A DNA stretch of 64,000 bases from Bacteroidota bacterium (GTDB lineage: Bacteria > Bacteroidota > Bacteroidia > Chitinophagales > Chitinophagaceae). Positions within the stretch are counted from its first letter, which is position 1. Each line of letters starts with the position of its first letter. Position numbers and translations under genes: made by a program. Where the stretch lies: NCBI GenBank assembly GCA_947452905.1, contig CANGEP010000002.1, forward strand, positions 124,001 to 188,000, read 5' to 3'. Below are positions 32,774-41,021 of the stretch, piece after piece. A model generated the notes under the pieces. It made no database searches, was not told where the DNA came from, and saw nothing but the letters and a program-made list of their open reading frames with translations.

Positions 32774-33850
32774 TTAAAAATACCAACCCATAATAGCGAT
32801 CACTGTTACCAATAAAAGATTAAATAAACTTATAGGCAGTAAATATTTCCATTCTAAATTTAAAAGTTGGTCTACTCTAAGTCTGGGGAATGTCCATCTA
32901 AACCACATAATTATAAAAATCAGGAAAAATGTTTTTCCCATAAACCATACACTAGAGGGTATATAATCCATGATATGATTAAAACCTTCCCAATGTCCAA
33001 TATGAAGCGGCATCCATCCACCTAAAAATAGGGTAGCGCCAATAGCACAAACAATAAATATATTTATGTACTCTGCTAAAAAGAATAAGGCAAATTTCAT
33101 TCCAGAATATTCGGTGTGAAATCCTGCAGTTAATTCAGACTCTGCTTCGGCTAAGTCAAAAGGAGCACGATTGGTTTCGGCTGTTACTGCAATGATATAT
33201 AATACAAAAGCAATCACCACTGGAATATGACCTTTAAATAACCACCAACCATTTTGTTGTGCAGCCACTATTTCTGAAATTTGTAAACTACCTGTAAGTA
33301 CAACAATCGTTAATACAGCAAAGCCAGCAGATAATTCATAACTCACAATTTGAGCACCACTGCGCATCGCACCTAACAATGAATATTTATTATTACTTGC
33401 CCATCCAGCCATTAAAATACCAATCACTGATAAAGAAGAAATGGATGATATATAGAGTACGCCAATATTAATATCCCAGATTTGGAAATTTTTGGCAAAT
33501 GCAATGGGTGCTAATAATAACATGGCTACCATCATGACCACAAAAGGTGCCAAATTAAACAAAAACTTATCCGCTGTATCGGGAGTTAACCCTTCTTTCA
33601 TAATAAGTTTTAAAGTATCGGCGGCAGTTTGAAAAATACCTCCTGGTCCCACACGATTAGGGCCTAATCGTATCTGAATACGAGCAGCCACTTTTCGCTC
33701 TAATAAAACCAATACCAATCCTAAAATCGCGAATAAAGTAATGGCTAATAAAATAACAATAGCACATTCCATTGCCAAAGCTATGGTTGGATTAAACTTG
33801 GCCAGTAACCAATCCTGCGTTGTTTTTGTGATACTTTCTAAACTTAACAT
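32774..33850 (-). CDS. nuoH: NADH-quinone oxidoreductase subunit H
   Basis: Membrane subunit of 358 residues forming the quinone chamber with NuoB and NuoD. Typical segments are ERKVAARIQIRLGPNRVGP and AETNRAPFDLAEAESELTAG. It directly follows nuoD with only 16 bp between, the place where nuoE, nuoF and nuoG sit in 14-subunit operons. Confidence 0.96.
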   Translation of the reverse strand: MLSLESITKTTQDWLLAKFNPTIALAMECAIVILLAITLFAILGLVLVLLERKVAARIQIRLGPNRVGPGGIFQTAADTLKLIMKEGLTPDTADKFLFNLAPFVVMMVAMLLLAPIAFAKNFQIWDINIGVLYISSISSLSVIGILMAGWASNNKYSLLGAMRSGAQIVSYELSAGFAVLTIVVLTGSLQISEIVAAQQNGWWLFKGHIPVVIAFVLYIIAVTAETNRAPFDLAEAESELTAGFHTEYSGMKFALFFLAEYINIFIVCAIGATLFLGGWMPLHIGHWEGFNHIMDYIPSSVWFMGKTFFLIFIIMWFRWTFPRLRVDQLLNLEWKYLLPISLFNLLLVTVIAIMGWYF

Positions 33851-33866
33851 GCGTAAATTATTTATA

Positions 33867-35003
33867 CTATCTGTCGATATCTGGTATTACTAAATCTAAG
33901 GTTCCCATAGTAGCCATTAAATCACCAATTTTACTACCCTTAGCGATATGATCTAAAACTGATAAATTAGAAAAACCGGGAGAACGGAATTTAATTCGAT
34001 GTGGTGTTGTGGCACCTTCACTTACGATATACACCCCTAATTCGCCACGAGCAGTTTCTACTCTTTGGTAAAATTCTCCTTTATTTAATTTTAACACATT
34101 TTTTGTTTTGCCTACAAATTCACCCTCAGGTATATTGTCAATTAATTGTTCAATGATGCGTATAGATTGATTCATTTCTTTTACACGCACTAAATATCTG
34201 CTAAATGAATCGCCTTCGGTTTCAATTATTTCATCAAACTCAACTCTGTCGTAAGCATCATAAGGGGCTATTTTTCTGATATCACAACTCACACCACTTG
34301 CTCTTGCCACAGGGCCAGAACATCCATAAGAGATAGCGTCTTCGGCGCTCAAAACCCCTACACCTTTGGTTCTGCTTTGAAAAATAATATTACCTGTTAC
34401 TAAGTCTTCGTATTCGGTAACTTTTTCTTTAAACTGTTTAATGAACGCTTTTACTTTTGTCTGAAACTCAGGATGAATGTCATACATTAATCCACCAGGA
34501 ACAATATAATTCATGGTAAGTCTTGCGCCGCAAGTGTCTTCCATGATATCCGTAATCATTTCACGCTCTCTAAAGGCATAAAAGAAGGGCGTAAAAGCGC
34601 CCAAATCCATAGCCATGGCGCCTATCCATAGTTCGTGAGATGCAATACGCGTAAGCTCATTTAAAATAGTACGCACAAATTTTGCTCTTTCGGGTACCTC
34701 TATTTGCATTCCTTTTTCAACTAATAAAGCGCAAGCCGTATTATTAATATGAGAGGATAAGTAGTCCATTCTGCTGGTTACATATATAAATTGACGATAG
34801 GTTAAACTCTCGCACATTTTTTCGATAGAACGGTGAATGTAACCTAAGTGAGGTTCAATTTTTTTAATGGTTTCACCATTTAGGGTAACCACTAGATGTA
34901 ATACACCATGTGTAGCAGGATGTTGAGGTCCCATGTTTACCACAAGTTCCCCTTCAGGTCCTAAGTTCGTGGTATCTTTTATAATATCTGTTTGATTATA
35001 CAT
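33867..35003 (-). CDS. nuoD: NADH-quinone oxidoreductase subunit D
   Basis: Quinone-binding 49-kDa-type subunit, 378 residues. It contains NMGPQHPATHGVLHLV and GYIHRSIEKMCE, with the quinone-site histidine, and ends in the normal DLVIPDIDR. It is a separate gene from nuoC, unlike the fused nuoCD seen in some other bacteria. Confidence 0.96.
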   Translation of the reverse strand: MYNQTDIIKDTTNLGPEGELVVNMGPQHPATHGVLHLVVTLNGETIKKIEPHLGYIHRSIEKMCESLTYRQFIYVTSRMDYLSSHINNTACALLVEKGMQIEVPERAKFVRTILNELTRIASHELWIGAMAMDLGAFTPFFYAFREREMITDIMEDTCGARLTMNYIVPGGLMYDIHPEFQTKVKAFIKQFKEKVTEYEDLVTGNIIFQSRTKGVGVLSAEDAISYGCSGPVARASGVSCDIRKIAPYDAYDRVEFDEIIETEGDSFSRYLVRVKEMNQSIRIIEQLIDNIPEGEFVGKTKNVLKLNKGEFYQRVETARGELGVYIVSEGATTPHRIKFRSPGFSNLSVLDHIAKGSKIGDLMATMGTLDLVIPDIDR

Positions 35004-35010
35004 GGGCCAA

Positions 35011-35466
35011 TTATAATTTTATCATGTTGATAGGATCTTCAAAATCTTTTCTTAATGGAAAACCTTTAAAATCATCTTCTAGTATTAATTTCCTTAAATC
35101 AGGATGATGGGTAAAGTTTACGCCAAACATCTCAAATACTTCACGCTCATGAAATTCTGCGGTGCGCCATAAATCGGATAGGGTATCTATGACTGGATTT
35201 TGACGGTCTAGATTTGCCTTTAGTACAATATTGATGCTTCTATTTTTCATAGAAGTTAAATGATACACCATGGTTAAATGAGTTTTGTTATCTACGCAGG
35301 TTAAGCAAAATAAAAAATTCATTTGCATGGGTTGTCCTAAGAGTACAGTGGCTATCGATCTTAAGCTTGTAGGAGGTATAATAATATTTAGCCATTCGCC
35401 TGTTTCGTCAAAGCTTGCCTCGGGTAAATGTGAGCTTATATAGGCTTTAATTTCTTCGTTAGTCAT
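35011..35466 (-). CDS. nuoC: NADH-quinone oxidoreductase subunit C
   Basis: A 151-residue 30-kDa-type peripheral subunit. The family signature WRTAEFHEREVFEMFGVNF is intact, as is the C-terminal LRKLILEDDFKGFPLRKDF. It lies 7 bp before nuoD and 14 bp after nuoB. Confidence 0.95.
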   Translation of the reverse strand: MTNEEIKAYISSHLPEASFDETGEWLNIIIPPTSLRSIATVLLGQPMQMNFLFCLTCVDNKTHLTMVYHLTSMKNRSINIVLKANLDRQNPVIDTLSDLWRTAEFHEREVFEMFGVNFTHHPDLRKLILEDDFKGFPLRKDFEDPINMIKL

Positions 35467-35480
35467 AGTAGTTTTATATT

Positions 35481-36026
35481 CTATCCTTTAAATTCATCTC
35501 TTATTTGATCTCTAGTCATTCCCATTTTAATTTTTTCTTGTAAAGAAATTAAAGAATGCAATAATGCTTCGGGTCTTGGAGGACATCCTGGAATATATAC
35601 ATCCACGGGGATGATATGGTCAGCGCCTTTTACCACAGAGTAAGTGTTATAAAAAAATGGACCACCACTAATGGCACAAGCGCCCATTGCAATTACATAT
35701 TTAGGATCAGCCATTTGATCGTACAGGCGTTTTAGTACTGGCGCCATTTTATTTACGATGGTGCCGGCAATAATAATTACGTCGGCTTGTCTTGGGGAAG
35801 CGCGGGCTACTTCAAAACCAAATCGAGAAAAATCATATTTTGCCGAAGCAGTAGACATCATTTCTATACCACAACAACTGGTGGCAAAAGATAATGGCCA
35901 CAAAGAATTGCTTCTGGCCCAATTAATTACGTTATCAAAAGTACTTACTACAATTCCACCTCCAGGTGTTTCGTGTATAATGCCTGGAAAAGGGGGATTA
36001 CCTGCAATATTTTCGTTTAACTCCAT
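35481..36026 (-). CDS. nuoB: NADH-quinone oxidoreductase subunit B
   Basis: The N2 cluster subunit, 181 residues. Cluster ligands are seen in [22 protein letters not shown] and [13 protein letters not shown]. Its start overlaps the nuoA reading frame by 10 bp. Confidence 0.96.
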   Translation of the reverse strand: MELNENIAGNPPFPGIIHETPGGGIVVSTFDNVINWARSNSLWPLSFATSCCGIEMMSTASAKYDFSRFGFEVARASPRQADVIIIAGTIVNKMAPVLKRLYDQMADPKYVIAMGACAISGGPFFYNTYSVVKGADHIIPVDVYIPGCPPRPEALLHSLISLQEKIKMGMTRDQIRDEFKG

Positions 36027-36367
36027 TTGAGTGCGCCTTTTTTATGAGCATACAAGAAGCCCATGAATAAAATAAATATGAATACTATAATTTCTATAAG
36101 TGCAATGATGCCTACTTTTTTAACCACTACTGCCCAAGGGTATAAAAAAACGAGTTCTACATCAAAGATTAAGAATAAAAGGGCAAATAGATAATAGCCT
36201 ACATTAAATTGATGCCACGGTGAGGTTTGAGTAGGTATCCCGCATTCGTAGGCTTCCCCTTTTTGTGCATTTTTGGAACCTTTGACGAAAATTTTCCCCA
36301 CTAGAATACCTCCGGCCGAAAAAGCGATTGCTGCCATTAGCAAAGCAATCAATGAAATTGCACCCAT
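36017..36367 (-). CDS. nuoA: NADH-quinone oxidoreductase subunit A
   Basis: Membrane subunit of 116 residues with three helices, and the first gene of the operon. It has the conserved [12 protein letters not shown] loop and [16 protein letters not shown]. It is divergent from the membrane protein gene at 36423 with 55 bp between the starts. No exact TAnnTTTG was found there; TAATTTAC is the nearest. Confidence 0.95.
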   Translation of the reverse strand: MGAISLIALLMAAIAFSAGGILVGKIFVKGSKNAQKGEAYECGIPTQTSPWHQFNVGYYLFALLFLIFDVELVFLYPWAVVVKKVGIIALIEIIVFIFILFMGFLYAHKKGALKWS

Positions 36368-36422
36368 AACTCTATTAGAATTTATAATGGTAAATTACGA
36401 ATAAATATATTAATTTAGTTCT

Positions 36423-37214
36423 ATGGTGGTTTTAATTTATATGATTGCTGTTATATCGTCTTTATTTTCGGCCGAAATGCATTTTTTTCATAAAAAAGGG
36501 GGCCGAAATATATCCGATATTTTATATGCGGTTTTTACCATTATGAGTGTATGGACTACGGTAGCGTATGTTTGCATTTTAACTGGACTCATGATCGAGA
36601 TTCCTTGGTTTTACAAAACCTCTGCGCCAGTGAATTTATTGATTCCTCCAATTGGTTTTTTATATGTAAAATATGTGTTATTGGGTGAAAAAAAGATAAA
36701 ATACATTGAGTTATTACATTTCTTACCAGCTTTATTAATGTTATTTAATTATTTGCCTTTTTATTTTATACCTATTGCTGAAAAAACTGAAATAGTAAGA
36801 AAAGTAACAACCGATTTGCGTTTTCAATATGTATCACAGGATGGTATTTTACCCGAAAGATGGTATTATGTTATAAGGTCATGTCAGTCATTTATTTACA
36901 TTATAATTCAATTTATTTACTTGCAAAAATTTGAACAAAGAAACCCTTGGGTAAAAACAACTTTGGTGCCTAAAAAAGTTATATCCTGGTTGCGATTGTA
37001 CACCTTGCTTTACGCCATAATTTTCTGCTCCTTCATAGTGATTTTATTGTTGCTATCATTTAGCAAAAACACCAACCTTGCTAATGTAAATATAGTGCCA
37101 AGTACAATCGTAGCTTTATGCAGCTTGGTAATTAATGGCTACTTTTTAGCTAATTATGATTTGTTTTATCAAATCAATAATTTTAATAAATACAAGCCAG
37201 TTTATTATAATTAA
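36423..37214 (+). CDS. Orphan 7-helix membrane module resembling the sensor half of membrane AraC-type regulators
   Basis: A 263-residue integral membrane protein with about seven hydrophobic segments. The stretch VNLLIPPIGFLYVKYVLLGE and LLHFLPALLMLFNYLPFYFIP resemble the N-terminal membrane part of Bacteroidota AraC-family regulators. In those proteins a cytoplasmic helix-turn-helix follows, but here the protein ends 20 residues after the last helix with NKYKPVYYN and stop. It could be a truncated regulator or a stand-alone sensor. The gene overlaps the convergent lipid kinase by 4 bp. The family call is by resemblance only. Confidence 0.6.
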   Translation: MVVLIYMIAVISSLFSAEMHFFHKKGGRNISDILYAVFTIMSVWTTVAYVCILTGLMIEIPWFYKTSAPVNLLIPPIGFLYVKYVLLGEKKIKYIELLHFLPALLMLFNYLPFYFIPIAEKTEIVRKVTTDLRFQYVSQDGILPERWYYVIRSCQSFIYIIIQFIYLQKFEQRNPWVKTTLVPKKVISWLRLYTLLYAIIFCSFIVILLLLSFSKNTNLANVNIVPSTIVALCSLVINGYFLANYDLFYQINNFNKYKPVYYN

Positions 37215-38062
37215 ACAATTACTTGTAAAGAGTTGGGTTTAATAGAAAAATGCAAATCATTTACCTCTGTAAAGATATTTTCCCCATCTAAATGCATCGG
37301 TTGATTTTGAGCATATCGAATGGATAATGAGGTAGAACTTTGTATGCTTACTTTTTCAGCTGCTTGAATGGTTTTATTAAAAAGGCGCAAGCCAATAAAT
37401 GCAGCCTCCCACAAATTCACTTTCTTAATTTTAGTAATTTCAAAAACGCCATCTTGAATATTAGAAAAGGGAGAAATAAAGGCGTTATTTCCAAATTGGT
37501 TGGCATTGGCAATAGTCAAAGAATAAACTTGTTCGGTAGGGTCATTATTTATGGAAAGGCTTATCGGTGTATATTTAAATAAAGTCATTAGGGTAGCTTT
37601 GATATAATTGAATAAGCCACGCCCGTTTCCGCTAGCAAATTGATGGGCAACGCTAGCATCAAAACCTATGCCTGCGGTACAAAAAAAGGGGCGACCATTT
37701 AAACTACAAGTATCAATTTTTTGGATATTTCCTTCTATTGCTTTTTGATATGCTTGTATAAAATGTAAAGGCAGTTCTAAATGTCTGGCAAGACCATTTC
37801 CTGAGCCAAAGGGAATAATGCCTAAGGGGATATTAGTGTCCACTAATACCGAAGCTACTTCGTTAATGGTGCCGTCGCCTCCAACGGCAATAATGCGTGT
37901 GGCCCCTTCTGCAATTGCTTTTTTTGTAAAACTAACAGCCTCAAGAGGCTCGGTAGTTTCCCAAATAGCATGTTCCTTATTGGACTTAATAAGCCGAATC
38001 AATTGCTTGTATTTGGCCTTGTCATTTCGGCCAGCATTGGGATTTACAATAAAGTGGAACAT
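37211..38062 (-). CDS. Diacylglycerol/lipid kinase family protein
   Basis: ATP-dependent lipid kinase of the DagK/YegS group, 283 residues. It starts FHFIVNPNAGRNDKAK and has the nucleotide motif AVGGDGTINEVASVLV and the loop PFGSGNGLARHLELPL. The substrate could be diacylglycerol, a sphingoid base or another lipid alcohol; the sequence alone does not decide. It lies 23 bp downstream of marC on the same strand and may share its transcript. Confidence 0.87.
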   Translation of the reverse strand: MFHFIVNPNAGRNDKAKYKQLIRLIKSNKEHAIWETTEPLEAVSFTKKAIAEGATRIIAVGGDGTINEVASVLVDTNIPLGIIPFGSGNGLARHLELPLHFIQAYQKAIEGNIQKIDTCSLNGRPFFCTAGIGFDASVAHQFASGNGRGLFNYIKATLMTLFKYTPISLSINNDPTEQVYSLTIANANQFGNNAFISPFSNIQDGVFEITKIKKVNLWEAAFIGLRLFNKTIQAAEKVSIQSSTSLSIRYAQNQPMHLDGENIFTEVNDLHFSIKPNSLQVIV

Positions 38063-38085
38063 GGGGTAAAATTAATGTAAAAATC

Positions 38086-38664
38086 TTATCTCCTTAAAGC
38101 CCCTACATTACTAGAGAAAATCTTAACCGCAATGGCAAGTAGTATTACACCAAAAAATTTACGTACTGCAAGTAATCCACCAGGGCCCAGTAAACGTTCT
38201 ATTATATTGAGTGACTTAAGCACAATGTATACAATAACTAAGTTTACCAAAATGCCTAAGGCAATATATATTTCATCAAAATTGGCTTTGAGGGACATAA
38301 TAGTGGTAAGCGTTCCACTTCCAGCAATAATAGGAAAAGCAATAGGCACTACCGATCCTGAATGACCATTTTTGTCGCCTTTAAAAATCTCGTGCCCTAA
38401 GACCATTTCAAGGCCCAATAAAAAAATTACGATGGAACCACCCACCGCAAAAGATTTCACGTCTAAGCCCAGTACACTTAAAAATGGTTTTCCTAAAAAT
38501 AAAAAAGCAATCATTAATGCGCCAGAGATAAGGGTTACTTGAAGCGATTTTATGGCACCCATTTTCTCTTTCATAGCTATTAATAAGGGGATGGATCCTA
38601 CAATATCAATAACAGCAAAAAGCGTAAAAATAACAGTGACTAATTCATTTAAATGAAATTCCAT
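38086..38664 (-). CDS. MarC family inner-membrane protein
   Basis: A 192-residue protein with six hydrophobic helices. The N-terminal FTLFAVIDIVGSIPLLIAM and AFPIIAGSGTLTTIM are family marks. Despite the name, MarC proteins have no established role in drug resistance. The ATG directly abuts the T run of the terminator at 38665-38700 on the coding strand, so either that hairpin is read through or a promoter lies within it. Confidence 0.85.
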   Translation of the reverse strand: MEFHLNELVTVIFTLFAVIDIVGSIPLLIAMKEKMGAIKSLQVTLISGALMIAFLFLGKPFLSVLGLDVKSFAVGGSIVIFLLGLEMVLGHEIFKGDKNGHSGSVVPIAFPIIAGSGTLTTIMSLKANFDEIYIALGILVNLVIVYIVLKSLNIIERLLGPGGLLAVRKFFGVILLAIAVKIFSSNVGALRR

Positions 38665-38700
38665 AAAAAAAGCTTTGTATGAAGATACAAAGCTTTTTTT
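38665..38700. terminator. Strong bidirectional-type terminator touching the marC start codon
   Basis: A 16-bp perfect stem (38665-38680 with 38685-38700) closes a GAAG loop, with A and T runs as the outer seven pairs. On the minus strand it ends the BtuB-like receptor transcript. The next base after the T run is the first base of the marC ATG, which leaves no room for a leader. Confidence 0.9.
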
Positions 38701-38733
38701 ATTTACTTAAGCAGTAATCAGATAGGTACGGTA

Positions 38734-40638
38734 TTAATGCAACCTTAGTCCAATTTGAATGCTACGACCCATTGTGTTATATCCATAAATTTCTTGAAAA
38801 TGATCTTGCAATATATTTTGAACATCTGCATAAAAACTTAAATGAGGGTTCGCTTGATACTGCAAATGTGCGTTTAGTAGGGTGTAATATTCGAGCTTAA
38901 CATCGGGGCTAGCATAGCCTCCAACATCATAACGACTGCTAATATACCTACCCGAAATATTAAGTTGCCATTTAGTATGTAAGGCTACAGCATAGTTTAT
39001 TTGTACACTATGCTTGGGTCTTTTGAGTAAATAATTATAAGTGATGGTATCGGTAGTAGTAATCCTGTTTTGATTGGTTTCCTGACCATTGAGGAGTGTA
39101 TAATTAAGGCTTACATTTTGATGATGTGGTAAACGGTGGCTCAGCTCAAGCTCCAACCCATTTACTTTTTGTTTGATAAAGTTGAAAAAATTATAATCGA
39201 TATAATTGTAATCAATACCATTATTAATATTTCTGTTAAAATAAACCAATCTTGCATTTACAGGTATTGAATTATAATCGATACCCAATTCTGTGTTAAT
39301 AGAGGTTTCTGCTTTTAATTGATCATTATAACTTATTTGGTACAAACTAGGTGCTTTAAAACCTGAGGATATACTTGAGATAATTCTTAGGTTTTGATTT
39401 ACTATATAAGAAGGGCTAATAGTAAAAGTTTGATTGTCACCATAACGAGAATGATGATTGTATCTTGTGCCAATTTCCAATAACCATTTTTTAGATGCAT
39501 CATTTATTAATAAAGAGCTATACAATGAATTTTGGAACTGAAAAGTATCTTTAAAATTTTCGTTATAAGGTCCCCAAACGCTAATACTGGCGTAAGTTTG
39601 ATTGTAGGCGCCGTATCTAAAATCTGCACCTAGTATCCACTGTATATTATTATTGATTGCCTTGGAATAAAAGGCGTCCGCAAAATGAGTTTTGCCTGCG
39701 TATTGGTTGTTTTCGTAAGTAATATATTTTTTATCGACGCTATCATTTAAATAACTACGATCCTGGGTAGTGTATTGGTATTGAAATTGAAAAACTGTTT
39801 TATCTTTTTTATATTTTAGCACTAAGCCATACATGGCTGTGGCATTTTTAAAATATTCGTCGGCATCATCTTTAAAAGCACCGTAATCGATACTAGCTTT
39901 ATAAGCCGTTTTTCGAATGCTTGCTTGTAGGTTCCATGCATCGTTGATAGCGTAATTTAATTTGCTAAACCAACTATTATTTTGATAACCATCTTTGTCA
40001 AATTTACCTGTATTGTTTTTATCGGTAGCAGAAGAAAATCCATCACTTGATTGATTTTCGAAACCAGCCGTGAAATTTATTTTTGCATTAGTTCCATTAA
40101 AACTAAGTTGATTATTTTTACTTCCATAGCTACCTATACCTGCTGTGCCCGTTAAAAAACGTTCCGCCTTTTTCTTGGTAATAATATTGATTACACCTCC
40201 AATGGCATCGGAGCCATACATGGTAGATTGAGATCCTTTTAAAATTTCAATTCTTTCAATTTGTGCAAGCGGTACCAGGTTCAGGTCAAATTCATTGCTA
40301 ATCATGGAAGGGTCGCCTACTGGAGCGCCATCTATTAACAATAAGGTACGACCACTGGATGCACCTCGCATATAAATACTAGGTACTGTTCCAGCATTGC
40401 TTAATGCACCTGGTAGGGATAAGCCCGCTTGTTCGCTTAATACTTGTGCCAACGATTGTCCGGCATGTGCTGCCAATTGCGAAGCATTAATAATGGTTAC
40501 TACTTTACCCGTAGTGCTTTGTTTTTGCTCGATTTTGTTGGCAGTAACAATCACAGTTTCTAAACTGTCTTTTGTTTGCCCGAAGCAGAGGGTGGCGGCG
40601 ATTAAGCACACCGAGAGCGTGATGACTTTTTGGCTCAT
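38734..40638 (-). CDS. btuB: BtuB-like TonB-dependent cobalamin receptor
   Basis: Outer-membrane transporter of 634 residues, probably importing cobalamins. A signal peptide (about 1-20) is followed by the TonB box-like ETVIVTANKIEQ, the plug with VPSIYMRGASSGRTLLLIDG and GSQSTMYGSDAIGGVINIIT, then a barrel ending GRSIQIGLRLH. Length and order match BtuB. The strongest evidence for the ligand is the cobalamin riboswitch 119 bp upstream. No btuCDF genes are next to it. Confidence 0.9.
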   Translation of the reverse strand: MSQKVITLSVCLIAATLCFGQTKDSLETVIVTANKIEQKQSTTGKVVTIINASQLAAHAGQSLAQVLSEQAGLSLPGALSNAGTVPSIYMRGASSGRTLLLIDGAPVGDPSMISNEFDLNLVPLAQIERIEILKGSQSTMYGSDAIGGVINIITKKKAERFLTGTAGIGSYGSKNNQLSFNGTNAKINFTAGFENQSSDGFSSATDKNNTGKFDKDGYQNNSWFSKLNYAINDAWNLQASIRKTAYKASIDYGAFKDDADEYFKNATAMYGLVLKYKKDKTVFQFQYQYTTQDRSYLNDSVDKKYITYENNQYAGKTHFADAFYSKAINNNIQWILGADFRYGAYNQTYASISVWGPYNENFKDTFQFQNSLYSSLLINDASKKWLLEIGTRYNHHSRYGDNQTFTISPSYIVNQNLRIISSISSGFKAPSLYQISYNDQLKAETSINTELGIDYNSIPVNARLVYFNRNINNGIDYNYIDYNFFNFIKQKVNGLELELSHRLPHHQNVSLNYTLLNGQETNQNRITTTDTITYNYLLKRPKHSVQINYAVALHTKWQLNISGRYISSRYDVGGYASPDVKLEYYTLLNAHLQYQANPHLSFYADVQNILQDHFQEIYGYNTMGRSIQIGLRLH

Positions 40639-40694
40639 TGTTTTGTTTTTTGTGTGAACAATGAGCTTCCTGGAATAAGAGAACCATAAATGAT

Positions 40695-40732
40695 AAGCAA
40701 GCGTCTTTGCCTAATAATTATAATCCTTGCTT
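40695..40732 (-). promoter_or_regulatory. Candidate expression platform of the cobalamin riboswitch
   Basis: Arms 40695-40701 and 40726-40732 (AAGCAAG with CTTGCTT) form a hairpin whose loop contains 40709-40717. That loop segment is perfectly complementary over 9 bp to 40757-40765, the 3' strand of the riboswitch closing stem. It could therefore compete with the ligand-stabilised fold. This is a reading of complementarity only, not an energy calculation. Confidence 0.45.
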
Positions 40733-40756
40733 TTTACCCGAAAGCTGTTGATTGTG

Positions 40757-40925
40757 TTATTAGGCAGGTCTTCTGGCTTGTTTTTTTAAATTGCATCCTT
40801 CCCAAATTGCTTCAGTGGATTTTTTGCAATTCGTTGCTTCCAACGATAAACTTACAGCTACGGGAATAGCTCCAGATTTTACTGGATTCCCTTTTAATCA
40901 TTTACATGAACCTAATTCCAAGGCA
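40757..40925 (-). ncRNA. Cobalamin riboswitch (B12 element)
   Basis: On the minus strand the conserved parts occur in order: AAAAGGGAA (40895-40887), the hairpin TCCAG-TAAAA-T-CTGGA (about 40886-40871), the B12 box CCCGTAGCTGTAA (40864-40852) and the 3' core AGCCAGAAGACCTGCC (40778-40763). The closing stem P1 can be drawn between ATTAGG (40916-40911) and CCTAAT (40764-40759). Binding of adenosylcobalamin normally turns such genes off. It fills most of the 383-bp gap between btuB and the permease gene. Confidence 0.93.
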
Positions 40926-41021
40926 AACATAAAACTAAATAAGGGGTCTCTATTATATTATTATCAACGTCTTGTTGAAAACTAAGTTAGTTTTTATATA
41001 TTTATACTTAACAATCTGAGG

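Noticed and set aside
40791..40985. Small plus-strand open frame of 64 residues
   Set aside because: It lies on the opposite strand of the cobalamin riboswitch and its composition follows the RNA motif, not a protein.
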